From the NCBI GenBank assembly GCA_016302985.1, contig JAEDMN010000050.1, forward strand, positions 1 to 15,442: a DNA stretch of 15,442 bases, written 5' to 3'. The translations under genes were made by a program, and so were the position numbers. The notes below the pieces were generated by a model, which saw only the letters and a list, made by a program, of their open reading frames with translations, was not told where the DNA came from and did no database searches. Each line of letters begins with the position of its first letter. Positions within the stretch are counted from its first letter, which is position 1. Below, one piece after another: positions 1-6,052 of the stretch. The DNA comes from Kiritimatiellia bacterium (GTDB lineage: Bacteria > Verrucomicrobiota > Kiritimatiellia > RFP12 > UBA1067).

Positions 1-1695
1 AAGCCCACGGCGGCGGCCGACCTCTATTCGGCCGCGGCCCTGTTCCTCTGGTTGGTGTCGGGCGGAACCTCGCGCGACCTGCTGGAGAAGCTGCCGCCGG
101 CGATCCGGCCCGTGGTGGAGCGCGCGCTGGACGAGGATCCCGCCAAGCGTCCCGCCGCGTGCGGGGCGTTCGCCACGGACCTCGTCGCCGCGACCGTCCG
201 GACCGCGCGCCGGGCCGGCCTGCTCTCGTGTTTCCGCACGATGCAGGCGGTCAGCCCCCGCCTGCGCCGGGTCCTGGCCCTGACCGCGGTGGCGCTCTTC
301 GCCCTCGCCGGCGGCCTCCACGGGTGGAACCTCGAGTCCGCGCGCCGGGCCGCCGCGCGCGCGGCGGAGGAGCGCACGGCCCGCGAGGCGGCGGCGCGGA
401 AGGCCGCCGCGGAGAAGGCTGCGGCCGAGAAGGCCGCCCGCGAGAAGGCCGAGGCCGAACGGCTCGCGCGCGAAGAGGCCGACCGCAGGGCCCGCGAGGC
501 GAACGACCGCAAGATCGCCGAGGCGAAGGCGGTCGCGGAGCGTCTGGCGCGCGAGGAGGCCGAACGCAAGGCCGCGGCCGAAGCGGCCGCGCGGAAGGCG
601 GCCGCGGAGAAGGCGGCCGCGGAGAAGGCCGCGGCGGAGAAGGCGGCGGCCGAGAAGGCTGCCGCGGAGAAGGCCGAGGCCGAACGCCAGGCGGCGCTCG
701 CCCGTGCGGCGGAGGCGCGGCGGAAGGCCACCGCGCTCGCGTACGCGCGGTTCGCCGCATCCGACTGGGCCGGGGGGTTGCAGGCCGCGCGGGGCGCCGA
801 CCACGCGGACCCGGGCCTCCAGTACCATGTCGCGATCTGCCTGCTCGAGGGCCGCGGCACGGTGACCAACGTCCCGAAGGCGGTGCAGCTGCTGTCCCGT
901 TCCGCCGACCTGGGGCACGCGCCCGCGATGGCGCGCCTGGCGGACTACTACCTTTCCGGAACGAACGTCGAGCAGCACCTCGCGAAGGCCGTCGACCTGC
1001 TCCACGCCGCGGCGCGGCAGGGCGAGACGTCGGCGCTCTGGACCCTGTCCCGCTGCCTCGAGGACGGCCGGGGCATGAAGGCCGATCGCGCGGAGGCGTC
1101 CCGTCTGGTGCGCGAGGCCGCGGAGAAGGGCCATCCCCGCGCGCAGTACGCGATGGGCCTGCGCGGCTCCGACCCCCGTACGGCGGCCGACTGGTTCCGC
1201 CGGTCGGCCGAACAGGGCTATCCCCCCGCGCAGTCCCGCTACGGCGACTGCTTCTTCTCGGGCACGGGCGTCGCGCGGGACGTCCAGGAGGCCATCCGGT
1301 GGTACGCACGGGCCGCGGAAGGCGGCGACGCGCGTGGCCAGCGCGCGCTCGGGTATTGCTACGACGTCGGCAACGGCGTGCAGGAGGATTCGAAGAAGGC
1401 CGTCGAGCTGTACCGGTCTGCGGCCGAAGGCGGCGACCTGCAGGGGAAGGCGCTGCTCAGCCAGTGCCTCTTCCTCGGCATGGGCGTGAAGCGGGACTAC
1501 GCGGAGGCCGGGCGCCTTGCGCGCGAGTCGGCCGAAGGCGGCAACGCGTTCGGCCAGTACATGGCGGGGCTCTGCTGCGAGACCGGCAATGGCGCGATCC
1601 GCAGTCGGCTGGGCGCCAAGGCGTGGTACGAAAAGGCCGCCGCGCAGGGGCTGGAATGCGCGCGCGAGCGCCTGCGGAACCTGCACATCCAGTAG
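1..1695 (+). CDS. Membrane Ser/Thr protein kinase, C-terminal part, with coiled stalk and Sel1 repeats (5' truncated by window)
   Basis: The first ~65 codons read as the end of a eukaryotic-type Ser/Thr kinase C-lobe: an AADLYS stretch (Asp7 fits the subdomain IX Asp), a hydrophobic helix ending LVSGG, and LDEDPAKRP with the invariant-type Arg50. The ATP-binding and catalytic loops must lie upstream of base 1. Codons ~91-109 (start VLALTAVALFALAGG) form one transmembrane helix. Codons ~113-246 are a highly charged Ala/Glu/Lys/Arg helix, probably a coiled coil or single alpha-helix stalk. From codon ~270 to the stop there are about eight Sel1-type repeats (A-x-A-x...G-x-G-V...A..W...AAE.G), one of them shortened. 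The family knowledge is that Sel1 repeats mediate protein contacts. I infer a cytoplasmic kinase with a stalked sensor or scaffold outside. There is no visible tie to the downstream enzymes. I am confident of the Sel1 repeats and helix, and fairly confident of the kinase call. Confidence 0.8.
   Translation, partial: KPTAAADLYSAAALFLWLVSGGTSRDLLEKLPPAIRPVVERALDEDPAKRPAACGAFATDLVAATVRTARRAGLLSCFRTMQAVSPRLRRVLALTAVALFALAGGLHGWNLESARRAAARAAEERTAREAAARKAAAEKAAAEKAAREKAEAERLAREEADRRAREANDRKIAEAKAVAERLAREEAERKAAAEAAARKAAAEKAAAEKAAAEKAAAEKAAAEKAEAERQAALARAAEARRKATALAYARFAASDWAGGLQAARGADHADPGLQYHVAICLLEGRGTVTNVPKAVQLLSRSADLGHAPAMARLADYYLSGTNVEQHLAKAVDLLHAAARQGETSALWTLSRCLEDGRGMKADRAEASRLVREAAEKGHPRAQYAMGLRGSDPRTAADWFRRSAEQGYPPAQSRYGDCFFSGTGVARDVQEAIRWYARAAEGGDARGQRALGYCYDVGNGVQEDSKKAVELYRSAAEGGDLQGKALLSQCLFLGMGVKRDYAEAGRLARESAEGGNAFGQYMAGLCCETGNGAIRSRLGAKAWYEKAAAQGLECARERLRNLHIQ
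598..672 (+). repeat. Five tandem 15-bp units encoding AAAEK
   Basis: Five consecutive five-codon units encode Ala-Ala-Ala-Glu-Lys within the kinase stalk. The alanine codons vary between units (gcg, gcc, gct) while Glu is always gag and Lys always aag. The peptide is therefore better conserved than the DNA. Two related units occur near 400-435, and similar Ala/Glu/Arg-rich helix fills the rest of 346-735. The array could change in copy number by slippage without breaking the frame. Confidence 0.85.
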
Positions 1696-1729
1696 TCTGC
1701 CGGGACGATTCAAGGAAAAGGAGAACAAA

Positions 1730-3319
1730 ATGAAGAAACTGATGCTGTGCGCCGGTGCGGTGCTTTCCCTCGCGGCCTCTGCGGAGTGGCACGCCGACAT
1801 GGGCGCGATGTCGCCGGAATACTGGAAGATCTGGACGGAGGACGTGAAGAAGTCCCTCGAGGCGGACATCGAGAAGTACCGCAAGGCCGACTTCGCGGAG
1901 GCCGTCGGCGCGCCCGCGGGCGCGGAGGTGAAGGTCGAGCAGATCGAGCACGCGTTCTACTTCGGCGCGCACATCTTCAACTACAACCAGCTCGGCAAGA
2001 CCGAGTGGAACAACCGCTACAAGGAGCTCTACGGCACGCTCTTCAACTCCGCGACCGTGGCGTTCTACTGGAAGACGCTCGAACCCTACCAGGGCCAGGT
2101 CCGCTTCCAGGAGGACTACCGCGACACGGAGGGCTTCTGGAACGCCTGCCCGCAGCCCAAGGACCAGCCGCACTGGCGCCGTCCCGCCCCCGACCCCGTC
2201 GTCAACTTCCTCCGCTCGCGCAACCTCCGCATCCACGGCCATCCGCTCTGCTGGGGCAACAACGCGTGGATGACGCCGACCTGGATCTGGGACGAGTTCT
2301 GCCCGAAGGCCGAGAAGGACGCGCTCGAGGCCGCGTCCGGCGTGAAGATGCCCGCGCACGACTGGATGCAGCCGATGGGCGTGAAGGAATTCGGCCGCGA
2401 CGAGGGCTGGAAGAAGGGCGTGAGGTCCTGGACCGGCGCGTGGATGGATGTCTTCGCGAAGCTCTCCGAAGACGAGGTCGCGAAGCTCTGCCCGACCTAC
2501 TTCGCCAACCTCAACAAGTTCACGTTCGAACGCGTCGAGCAGATCGCCCGCAAGTACGGCACGCGCGTCGACTCGTGGGACGTCTGCAACGAGTCCTCCC
2601 CCGACTTCCACGGCCAGTCCGTCACCGGCAAGCCGTTCCAGAAGAGCCCCCGCTACGGCGTCACGGCCGGGGACCTCTGCTACAGGGCCTTCAAGACCGC
2701 GCAGGACAACCTGCCGAAGACGGCGTGGCTGAACATCAACGACTACGCGATGGACGAGAACTACTTCAACCAGATCAAGGATCTGGAGAAGAACGGCGTG
2801 CGCATCGACGTGATCGGTTCGCAGATGCACCTCTTCAACCCCGCCGAATCGGTCAACATCGCGGCCGGCAAGGGCCCCGGCCATCTGCGTCCGGAGGGCA
2901 TCGCCGCGCGCTTCAAGCTGCTCTCGAAGGCGAACAAGCCCATCCACCTCTCCGAGATCACGATCACGGCGCCGGACAACTCGTCGCGCGGCCAGATGGT
3001 GCAGGCCATCATCCTGCGCAACCTCTACCGCGCCTGGTTCGCCGTCGAGAAGATGAACGGCATCACCTGGTGGAACGTGGTCGACGACTGCGGTGCGCCG
3101 GGCGAGCCCTCCATCAGCGGCCTCTTCACGCGCGACATGCGTCCGAAGACGGCCTACTTCGCGATGGACGACCTGATCAACAACGAGTGGAAGACGCGCA
3201 CCACCGTCAAGGCGGATGCGGACGGGAAGGTCTCGTTCCGCGGCTTCCGCGGCCGCTACCGCCTGACCTGGAAGGACGCCGCGGGCAAGGAGCAGTCCCG
3301 CCTCGTGTCGGTGAAGTAG
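1730..3319 (+). CDS. Secreted GH10 endo-1,4-beta-xylanase-like glycoside hydrolase
   Basis: The start at 1730 is chosen because AAGGAG (1718-1723) lies six bases upstream and the protein then opens with a signal peptide (MKKLMLCAGAVLSLAASA, cleavage about residue 18). The product has 529 residues. GH10 landmarks are in order: FNSATVAFYWKTLEP (105-119), HGHPLCWG (169-176), WDVCNE (283-288) with E288 as the predicted acid/base, VIGSQMHL (361-368), HLSEITI (406-412) with E409 as the predicted nucleophile, and WWNVVDD (447-453). The family is retaining and cleaves internal beta-1,4-xylosidic bonds. Odd points are an insertion of roughly 50-60 residues between HPLCWG and WDVCNE, another longer stretch around 125-155, and Gly in place of the usual His after the Trp in the third-strand motif. 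A small beta-rich tail (about 488-529) ends the protein. Exact substrate is uncertain. The next gene starts 7 bases after the stop. Confidence 0.9.
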   Translation: MKKLMLCAGAVLSLAASAEWHADMGAMSPEYWKIWTEDVKKSLEADIEKYRKADFAEAVGAPAGAEVKVEQIEHAFYFGAHIFNYNQLGKTEWNNRYKELYGTLFNSATVAFYWKTLEPYQGQVRFQEDYRDTEGFWNACPQPKDQPHWRRPAPDPVVNFLRSRNLRIHGHPLCWGNNAWMTPTWIWDEFCPKAEKDALEAASGVKMPAHDWMQPMGVKEFGRDEGWKKGVRSWTGAWMDVFAKLSEDEVAKLCPTYFANLNKFTFERVEQIARKYGTRVDSWDVCNESSPDFHGQSVTGKPFQKSPRYGVTAGDLCYRAFKTAQDNLPKTAWLNINDYAMDENYFNQIKDLEKNGVRIDVIGSQMHLFNPAESVNIAAGKGPGHLRPEGIAARFKLLSKANKPIHLSEITITAPDNSSRGQMVQAIILRNLYRAWFAVEKMNGITWWNVVDDCGAPGEPSISGLFTRDMRPKTAYFAMDDLINNEWKTRTTVKADADGKVSFRGFRGRYRLTWKDAAGKEQSRLVSVK

Positions 3320-3326
3320 TCGGTCC

Positions 3327-4157
3327 ATGGACCACAACCGGCAGAAGAAGGCCGCGGTCATCAACGACTACTCGAGCTTCGGGCGGTGCTCGCTCGCGGT
3401 CGCGGCCCCCATTCTCGCGGCGCTGAAGGTGCAGTGCTGCCCCGTGCCCACGGCGATGTTCACGAACCACACGGGCTTCGAGCACTTCTCCTGGCACGAC
3501 TGCACGGACCGCATGGACGCGTACATCGCCGACTGGCAGGCGACGGGCCTCCAGTTCGCCGCGATCCAGTCCGGCTTCCTCGCCTCCCTGAGCCAGCTCG
3601 ACTACGTGAAGCGCTTCGTCGCGGCGTTCCGCGACGGGAGCCCGCTCGTGCTGGTCGACCCCGTCATGGGGGACTACGGCAAGCTCTACCGCACGTTCAA
3701 GCCCGAGGTCGCGGAGGGGCTCCGCGGCCTGCTGGACGTCGCGGACGTCCTCACGCCCAACCTCACCGAGGCCTGCATCCTCGCGGACGTCCCGTACCGC
3801 ACCGACATGTCCGACCGCGAGGTCTTCGACCTCGCCCGGCGTCTCTGCGAGCCCCATGCCCGCGCGGCCGTCGTGAGCGGCATCCCGCGCGGCGGCGACC
3901 TCGTCAACTTCGTCTACTCGCGCGAACACGGCGAGGACCTCGTCCCCGTGCCCAGGATCGGCGTCGACCGCAGCGGCACGGGCGACGTGTTCTCCACCGT
4001 GATCCTCGGCGAGCTCCTCAACGGCCGCACGATGGCGGATTCCGTCCGCCGCGCCGCGGACTTCGTGGCCGCCTCCGTCCGCCGCGCCGAGGCGCTCGGC
4101 ATCCCGCCCACGGACGGCCTCCCCATCGAAGAAACGCTCTCCCTGCTATGGTCATAA
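3327..4157 (+). CDS. pdxK: Pyridoxal/pyridoxamine kinase (PdxK/PdxY, COG2240 type)
   Basis: This 276-residue protein belongs to the ribokinase superfamily and would phosphorylate pyridoxal, pyridoxine or pyridoxamine with ATP in the salvage route to PLP. Diagnostic stretches are INDYSSFGRCSL (12-23) and QCCPVPTAMFTNHTGF (36-51), close to the vitamin B6 kinase pattern. Also present are QSGFL (81-85), DPVMGDYG (111-118), a TPNLTEA block (143-149), and the anion-hole motif GTGD (217-220) with D220 as the likely catalytic base. The length is normal for the family. The ATG at 3327 lies 7 bases after the GH10 stop with no clear Shine-Dalgarno, so translation may depend on coupling. The last 10 bases overlap the start of the radical SAM gene. 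Related thiamine-precursor kinases (ThiD) are less likely because of the GRCS and QCCP signatures. Confidence 0.86.
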   Translation: MDHNRQKKAAVINDYSSFGRCSLAVAAPILAALKVQCCPVPTAMFTNHTGFEHFSWHDCTDRMDAYIADWQATGLQFAAIQSGFLASLSQLDYVKRFVAAFRDGSPLVLVDPVMGDYGKLYRTFKPEVAEGLRGLLDVADVLTPNLTEACILADVPYRTDMSDREVFDLARRLCEPHARAAVVSGIPRGGDLVNFVYSREHGEDLVPVPRIGVDRSGTGDVFSTVILGELLNGRTMADSVRRAADFVAASVRRAEALGIPPTDGLPIEETLSLLWS

Positions 4158-4786
4158 CCTACCCGCTCAAGACCGGACTCTACGTCAATCTCACGAACCG
4201 CTGCCCCTGCGCGTGCACGTTCTGCCTGCGCAAGAACGCGTCCGGCGTCTTCGGCACGGACTCCCTCTGGCTCGAACGCGAGCCCACGGTCGAGGAGGTG
4301 AACGCCTCCATCGACGCGCAGGACATGTCCGGCCTCGACGAGGTCGTCTTCTGCGGCTACGGCGAACCGACCGAGCGCCTCGACGACCTGCTCGCGGTCG
4401 CGCGCCACGTGCGCGGGAAATACCCGCACTGCCGCATCCGCGTCAACACGAACGGCCTCGCCGACCTCATCCACGGCCGGCGCACCGCGCCGGAGCTGGA
4501 GGGACTCGTCGACACGGTGTCCGTCAGCCTCAACACGCCCGACCCGGCCGAATACGAGAAGATCTGCCACCCGAAGTTCGGCGCCGGCAGCTGGCAGGCG
4601 ATGGTCGACTTCGCGAAGGACTGCCGCGCGTTCGTGCCCGACGTCGTGATGACCGTCGTCGACGTCCCGGTCACGAGCCTGGAGAAGCAGGCCGAATGCC
4701 GCCGCCTCACGGAGTCCCTCGGCGTGCGCCTGCGCGTGCGGCCCTACGAGACGACGGGCACGAGCGAGGCGCCCGCCGGCCGCTGA
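4148..4786 (+). CDS. Small radical SAM protein, TatD-associated type
   Basis: The 212-residue product has the radical SAM cluster motif CX3CX2C at C19, C23 and C26, with a fourth cysteine C21 inside the loop. A VVFCGYGEPT stretch (66-75) matches the SAM-contacting GGE-type motif, and RVNTNG (98-103) follows as expected. The opening (TYPLKTGLYVNLTNRCPC) and the DSLWLEREPTVEE block (38-50) match my memory of the TatD-associated radical SAM family (TIGR04038-like), whose reaction is unknown as far as I know. No tatD nuclease gene is in the window. The ATG at 4148 overlaps the end of the B6 kinase gene by 10 bases in another frame, so the two are probably co-translated. The protein is short for a radical SAM enzyme and has no extra C-terminal cluster domain. 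Confidence 0.85.
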   Translation: MVITYPLKTGLYVNLTNRCPCACTFCLRKNASGVFGTDSLWLEREPTVEEVNASIDAQDMSGLDEVVFCGYGEPTERLDDLLAVARHVRGKYPHCRIRVNTNGLADLIHGRRTAPELEGLVDTVSVSLNTPDPAEYEKICHPKFGAGSWQAMVDFAKDCRAFVPDVVMTVVDVPVTSLEKQAECRRLTESLGVRLRVRPYETTGTSEAPAGR

Positions 4787-4795
4787 TCCGCGGGC

Positions 4796-4812
4796 CGGGG
4801 CGGCACGCCCCG
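4796..4812 (+). terminator. GC-rich hairpin after the radical SAM gene, possible terminator
   Basis: CGGGGCG (4796-4802), loop GCA and CGCCCCG (4806-4812) form a perfect 7-bp stem starting nine bases after the TGA. It sits between the end of the 1730-4786 gene run and the next promoter, where a terminator would be expected. No T-tract follows (CCGCCATTG), so intrinsic termination is uncertain. Confidence 0.4.
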
Positions 4813-4821
4813 CCGCCATTG

Positions 4822-4830
4822 TGGTATAAT
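4822..4830 (+). promoter_or_regulatory. Extended -10 promoter for the sugar kinase gene
   Basis: TGG followed by a perfect TATAAT (4825-4830) fits the extended -10 class (TGn-TATAAT). No convincing -35 box is visible in the GC-rich sequence 17 bases upstream. Transcription would begin near 4837, leaving a leader of about 30 bases that contains the AAAAGGAAAG ribosome site (4853-4862). Confidence 0.6.
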
Positions 4831-4867
4831 GCTCAACGGATTTCACCTCCCCAAAAGGAAAGTACAG

Positions 4868-5941
4868 ATGAAGGTTCGTAGAAACTGCAAGTACGCCGTC
4901 GCGTGCGTCTCCTCCATGGGCCTGCGCATCACGCCCGAGAACCGCATGGCGGTGCACAACTCCAACCGCTTCATGCTGCAGGCGACGAGCGCCGAGACGA
5001 ACGTGCTCAACGTGACGAGCTCGCTCGGCCCCGAGTGCCTCGTGATGACGCGCTTCGTGCAGGGCAGCCCGATGGCGGCCTTCATCAAGGCGCAGCTGCG
5101 CGCCCGCAACATCGCCTACGTCGGTCCGGACGTGCCGCAGGGCGGTCCCTGGGGCTACCGCCACCAGTTCAACATCGCGGACAGCGGCTTCGGCCTGCGC
5201 GCGCCGCGCGTGTGGAACGACCGCGCCGGCGAAGTCGGCCGCACGCTCGACCCGAAGGACTACGACACCAGGAAGATCTTCGGCGAGGAGGGCGTCCAGA
5301 TCCTCCACCTCTCCGGCCTGATCGCCGCGATGAGCCCCGAGACGACGAAGTGCTGCCTCGCCCTCGCGAAGGCCGCCAGGAAGTACGGCACGCTCGTCAG
5401 CTTCGACCTCAACTACCGCGCCACGTTCTGGAAGGGCCGCGAGGCCGAGCTCGCCAAGGCGTTCCACCAGATTGCGTCCGTCGCGGACATCCTCGTCGGC
5501 AACGAGGAGGACTTCCAGCTCTGCCTGGGCTTCAAGGGGCCCGAGGCCGGCGGCAAGGACCTCAAGGGCAAGATCGCAAGCTTCAAGGAGATGATCGAGA
5601 AGGTCGCCAAGAAGTATCCGAACGCCCAGATGTACGCCACGACGCTCCGCCAGGTCGTCTCCGCCGACCACCACCTCTGGGGCGCCATCGTGCGCGCCGA
5701 CGGCAAGTGGTTCGTCGAGGAGCCGCGCGACATCGACGTGCTGGACCGCATCGGCGGCGGCGATGGCTTCACGGGCGGCCTGCTCTACGGCGTGCTCAAG
5801 GGCTGGAAGGGCGACAAGTGCGCCCAGTTCGGCTGGGCGAGCGGCGTCATGGCGGCGAGCTCCCTGAACGACTACGCGGAGCCCGCGGACGAGAAGCAGG
5901 TGTGGGACGTCTACGCCGGCAACGCCCGCGTCCAGCGCTAG
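4868..5941 (+). CDS. PfkB-family sugar kinase, 2-keto-3-deoxygluconate kinase-like
   Basis: The start at 4868 is preferred because AAGGAA (4855-4860) lies seven bases upstream. An in-frame ATG at 4829 overlaps the promoter box and would add sequence unlike a kinase. The product has 357 residues. The PfkB features are SFDLNYRATFW (178-188), VGNEEDF (210-216) and DRIGGGDGFTGG (293-304), where GGGD replaces the usual GAGD and D299 is the predicted base. The DLNYR...W block and the FGLRAPRVWNDRAGE segment (108-122) resemble 2-dehydro-3-deoxygluconokinases, which make KDPG from KDG with ATP. The N-terminal half is divergent: the usual glycine-rich sugar-binding opening is replaced by HNSNRFMLQATSAETNV. 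The substrate could therefore be a different sugar or sugar acid. It is probably its own unit, with a promoter just upstream and an inverted repeat after the stop. Confidence 0.82.
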   Translation: MKVRRNCKYAVACVSSMGLRITPENRMAVHNSNRFMLQATSAETNVLNVTSSLGPECLVMTRFVQGSPMAAFIKAQLRARNIAYVGPDVPQGGPWGYRHQFNIADSGFGLRAPRVWNDRAGEVGRTLDPKDYDTRKIFGEEGVQILHLSGLIAAMSPETTKCCLALAKAARKYGTLVSFDLNYRATFWKGREAELAKAFHQIASVADILVGNEEDFQLCLGFKGPEAGGKDLKGKIASFKEMIEKVAKKYPNAQMYATTLRQVVSADHHLWGAIVRADGKWFVEEPRDIDVLDRIGGGDGFTGGLLYGVLKGWKGDKCAQFGWASGVMAASSLNDYAEPADEKQVWDVYAGNARVQR

Positions 5942-5979
5942 TCCGGTCGCGCTCACAGCGGCGCGGACGCGCCGCCCGG

Positions 5980-6014
5980 ATTTGGCGGGAGGTGTCTGAC
6001 ACCTCCCGCCAAAT
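5980..6014. repeat. Near-perfect 17-bp inverted repeat, REP-like intergenic palindrome
   Basis: Arms 5980-5996 and 5998-6014 are perfect reverse complements around a single T at 5997, with the core GGTGTCTGACACC. The arms could pair into one long GC-rich stem. It lies 39 bases after the sugar kinase stop and just before the next promoter. No T-tract follows on either strand, so a classic rho-independent terminator is not supported. The core resembles GTGTCTGACAC-type palindromes that I recall as dispersed repeats in several bacteria. Only one copy is visible in this window. Confidence 0.8.
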
Positions 6015-6037
6015 TCATTGCGGGGGGCGGAATCGTT

Positions 6038-6046
6038 TGGTAGAAT
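6038..6046 (+). promoter_or_regulatory. Extended -10 promoter for the agarase-like glycosidase, predicted leaderless
   Basis: TGG followed by TAGAAT (6041-6046) matches the extended -10 pattern seen upstream of 4868 and 8774. The ATG at 6053 is only six bases after the hexamer, so the expected start of transcription falls at or next to the A of the ATG. No Shine-Dalgarno is present between them. Confidence 0.55.
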
Positions 6047-6052
6047 TCCACC

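Noticed and set aside
1517..1729. Earlier start for the GH10 gene inside the kinase gene
   Set aside because: It would place about 70 unrelated residues before an obvious signal peptide, while a good Shine-Dalgarno precedes 1730.
1457..3364. Minus-strand open frame of 635 codons opposite the GH10 gene
   Set aside because: Composition is that of a GC-rich shadow, no motif or ribosome site is visible, and the + strand GH10 is unambiguous.
4829..4867. Alternative ATG for the sugar kinase at 4829
   Set aside because: The ATG overlaps the TATAAT box, has no ribosome site, and would lie upstream of the predicted transcription start.
5980..6014. Rho-independent terminator at the long palindrome
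   Set aside because: The stem is strong, but neither strand has a T-tract after it, so it is listed as an inverted repeat instead.
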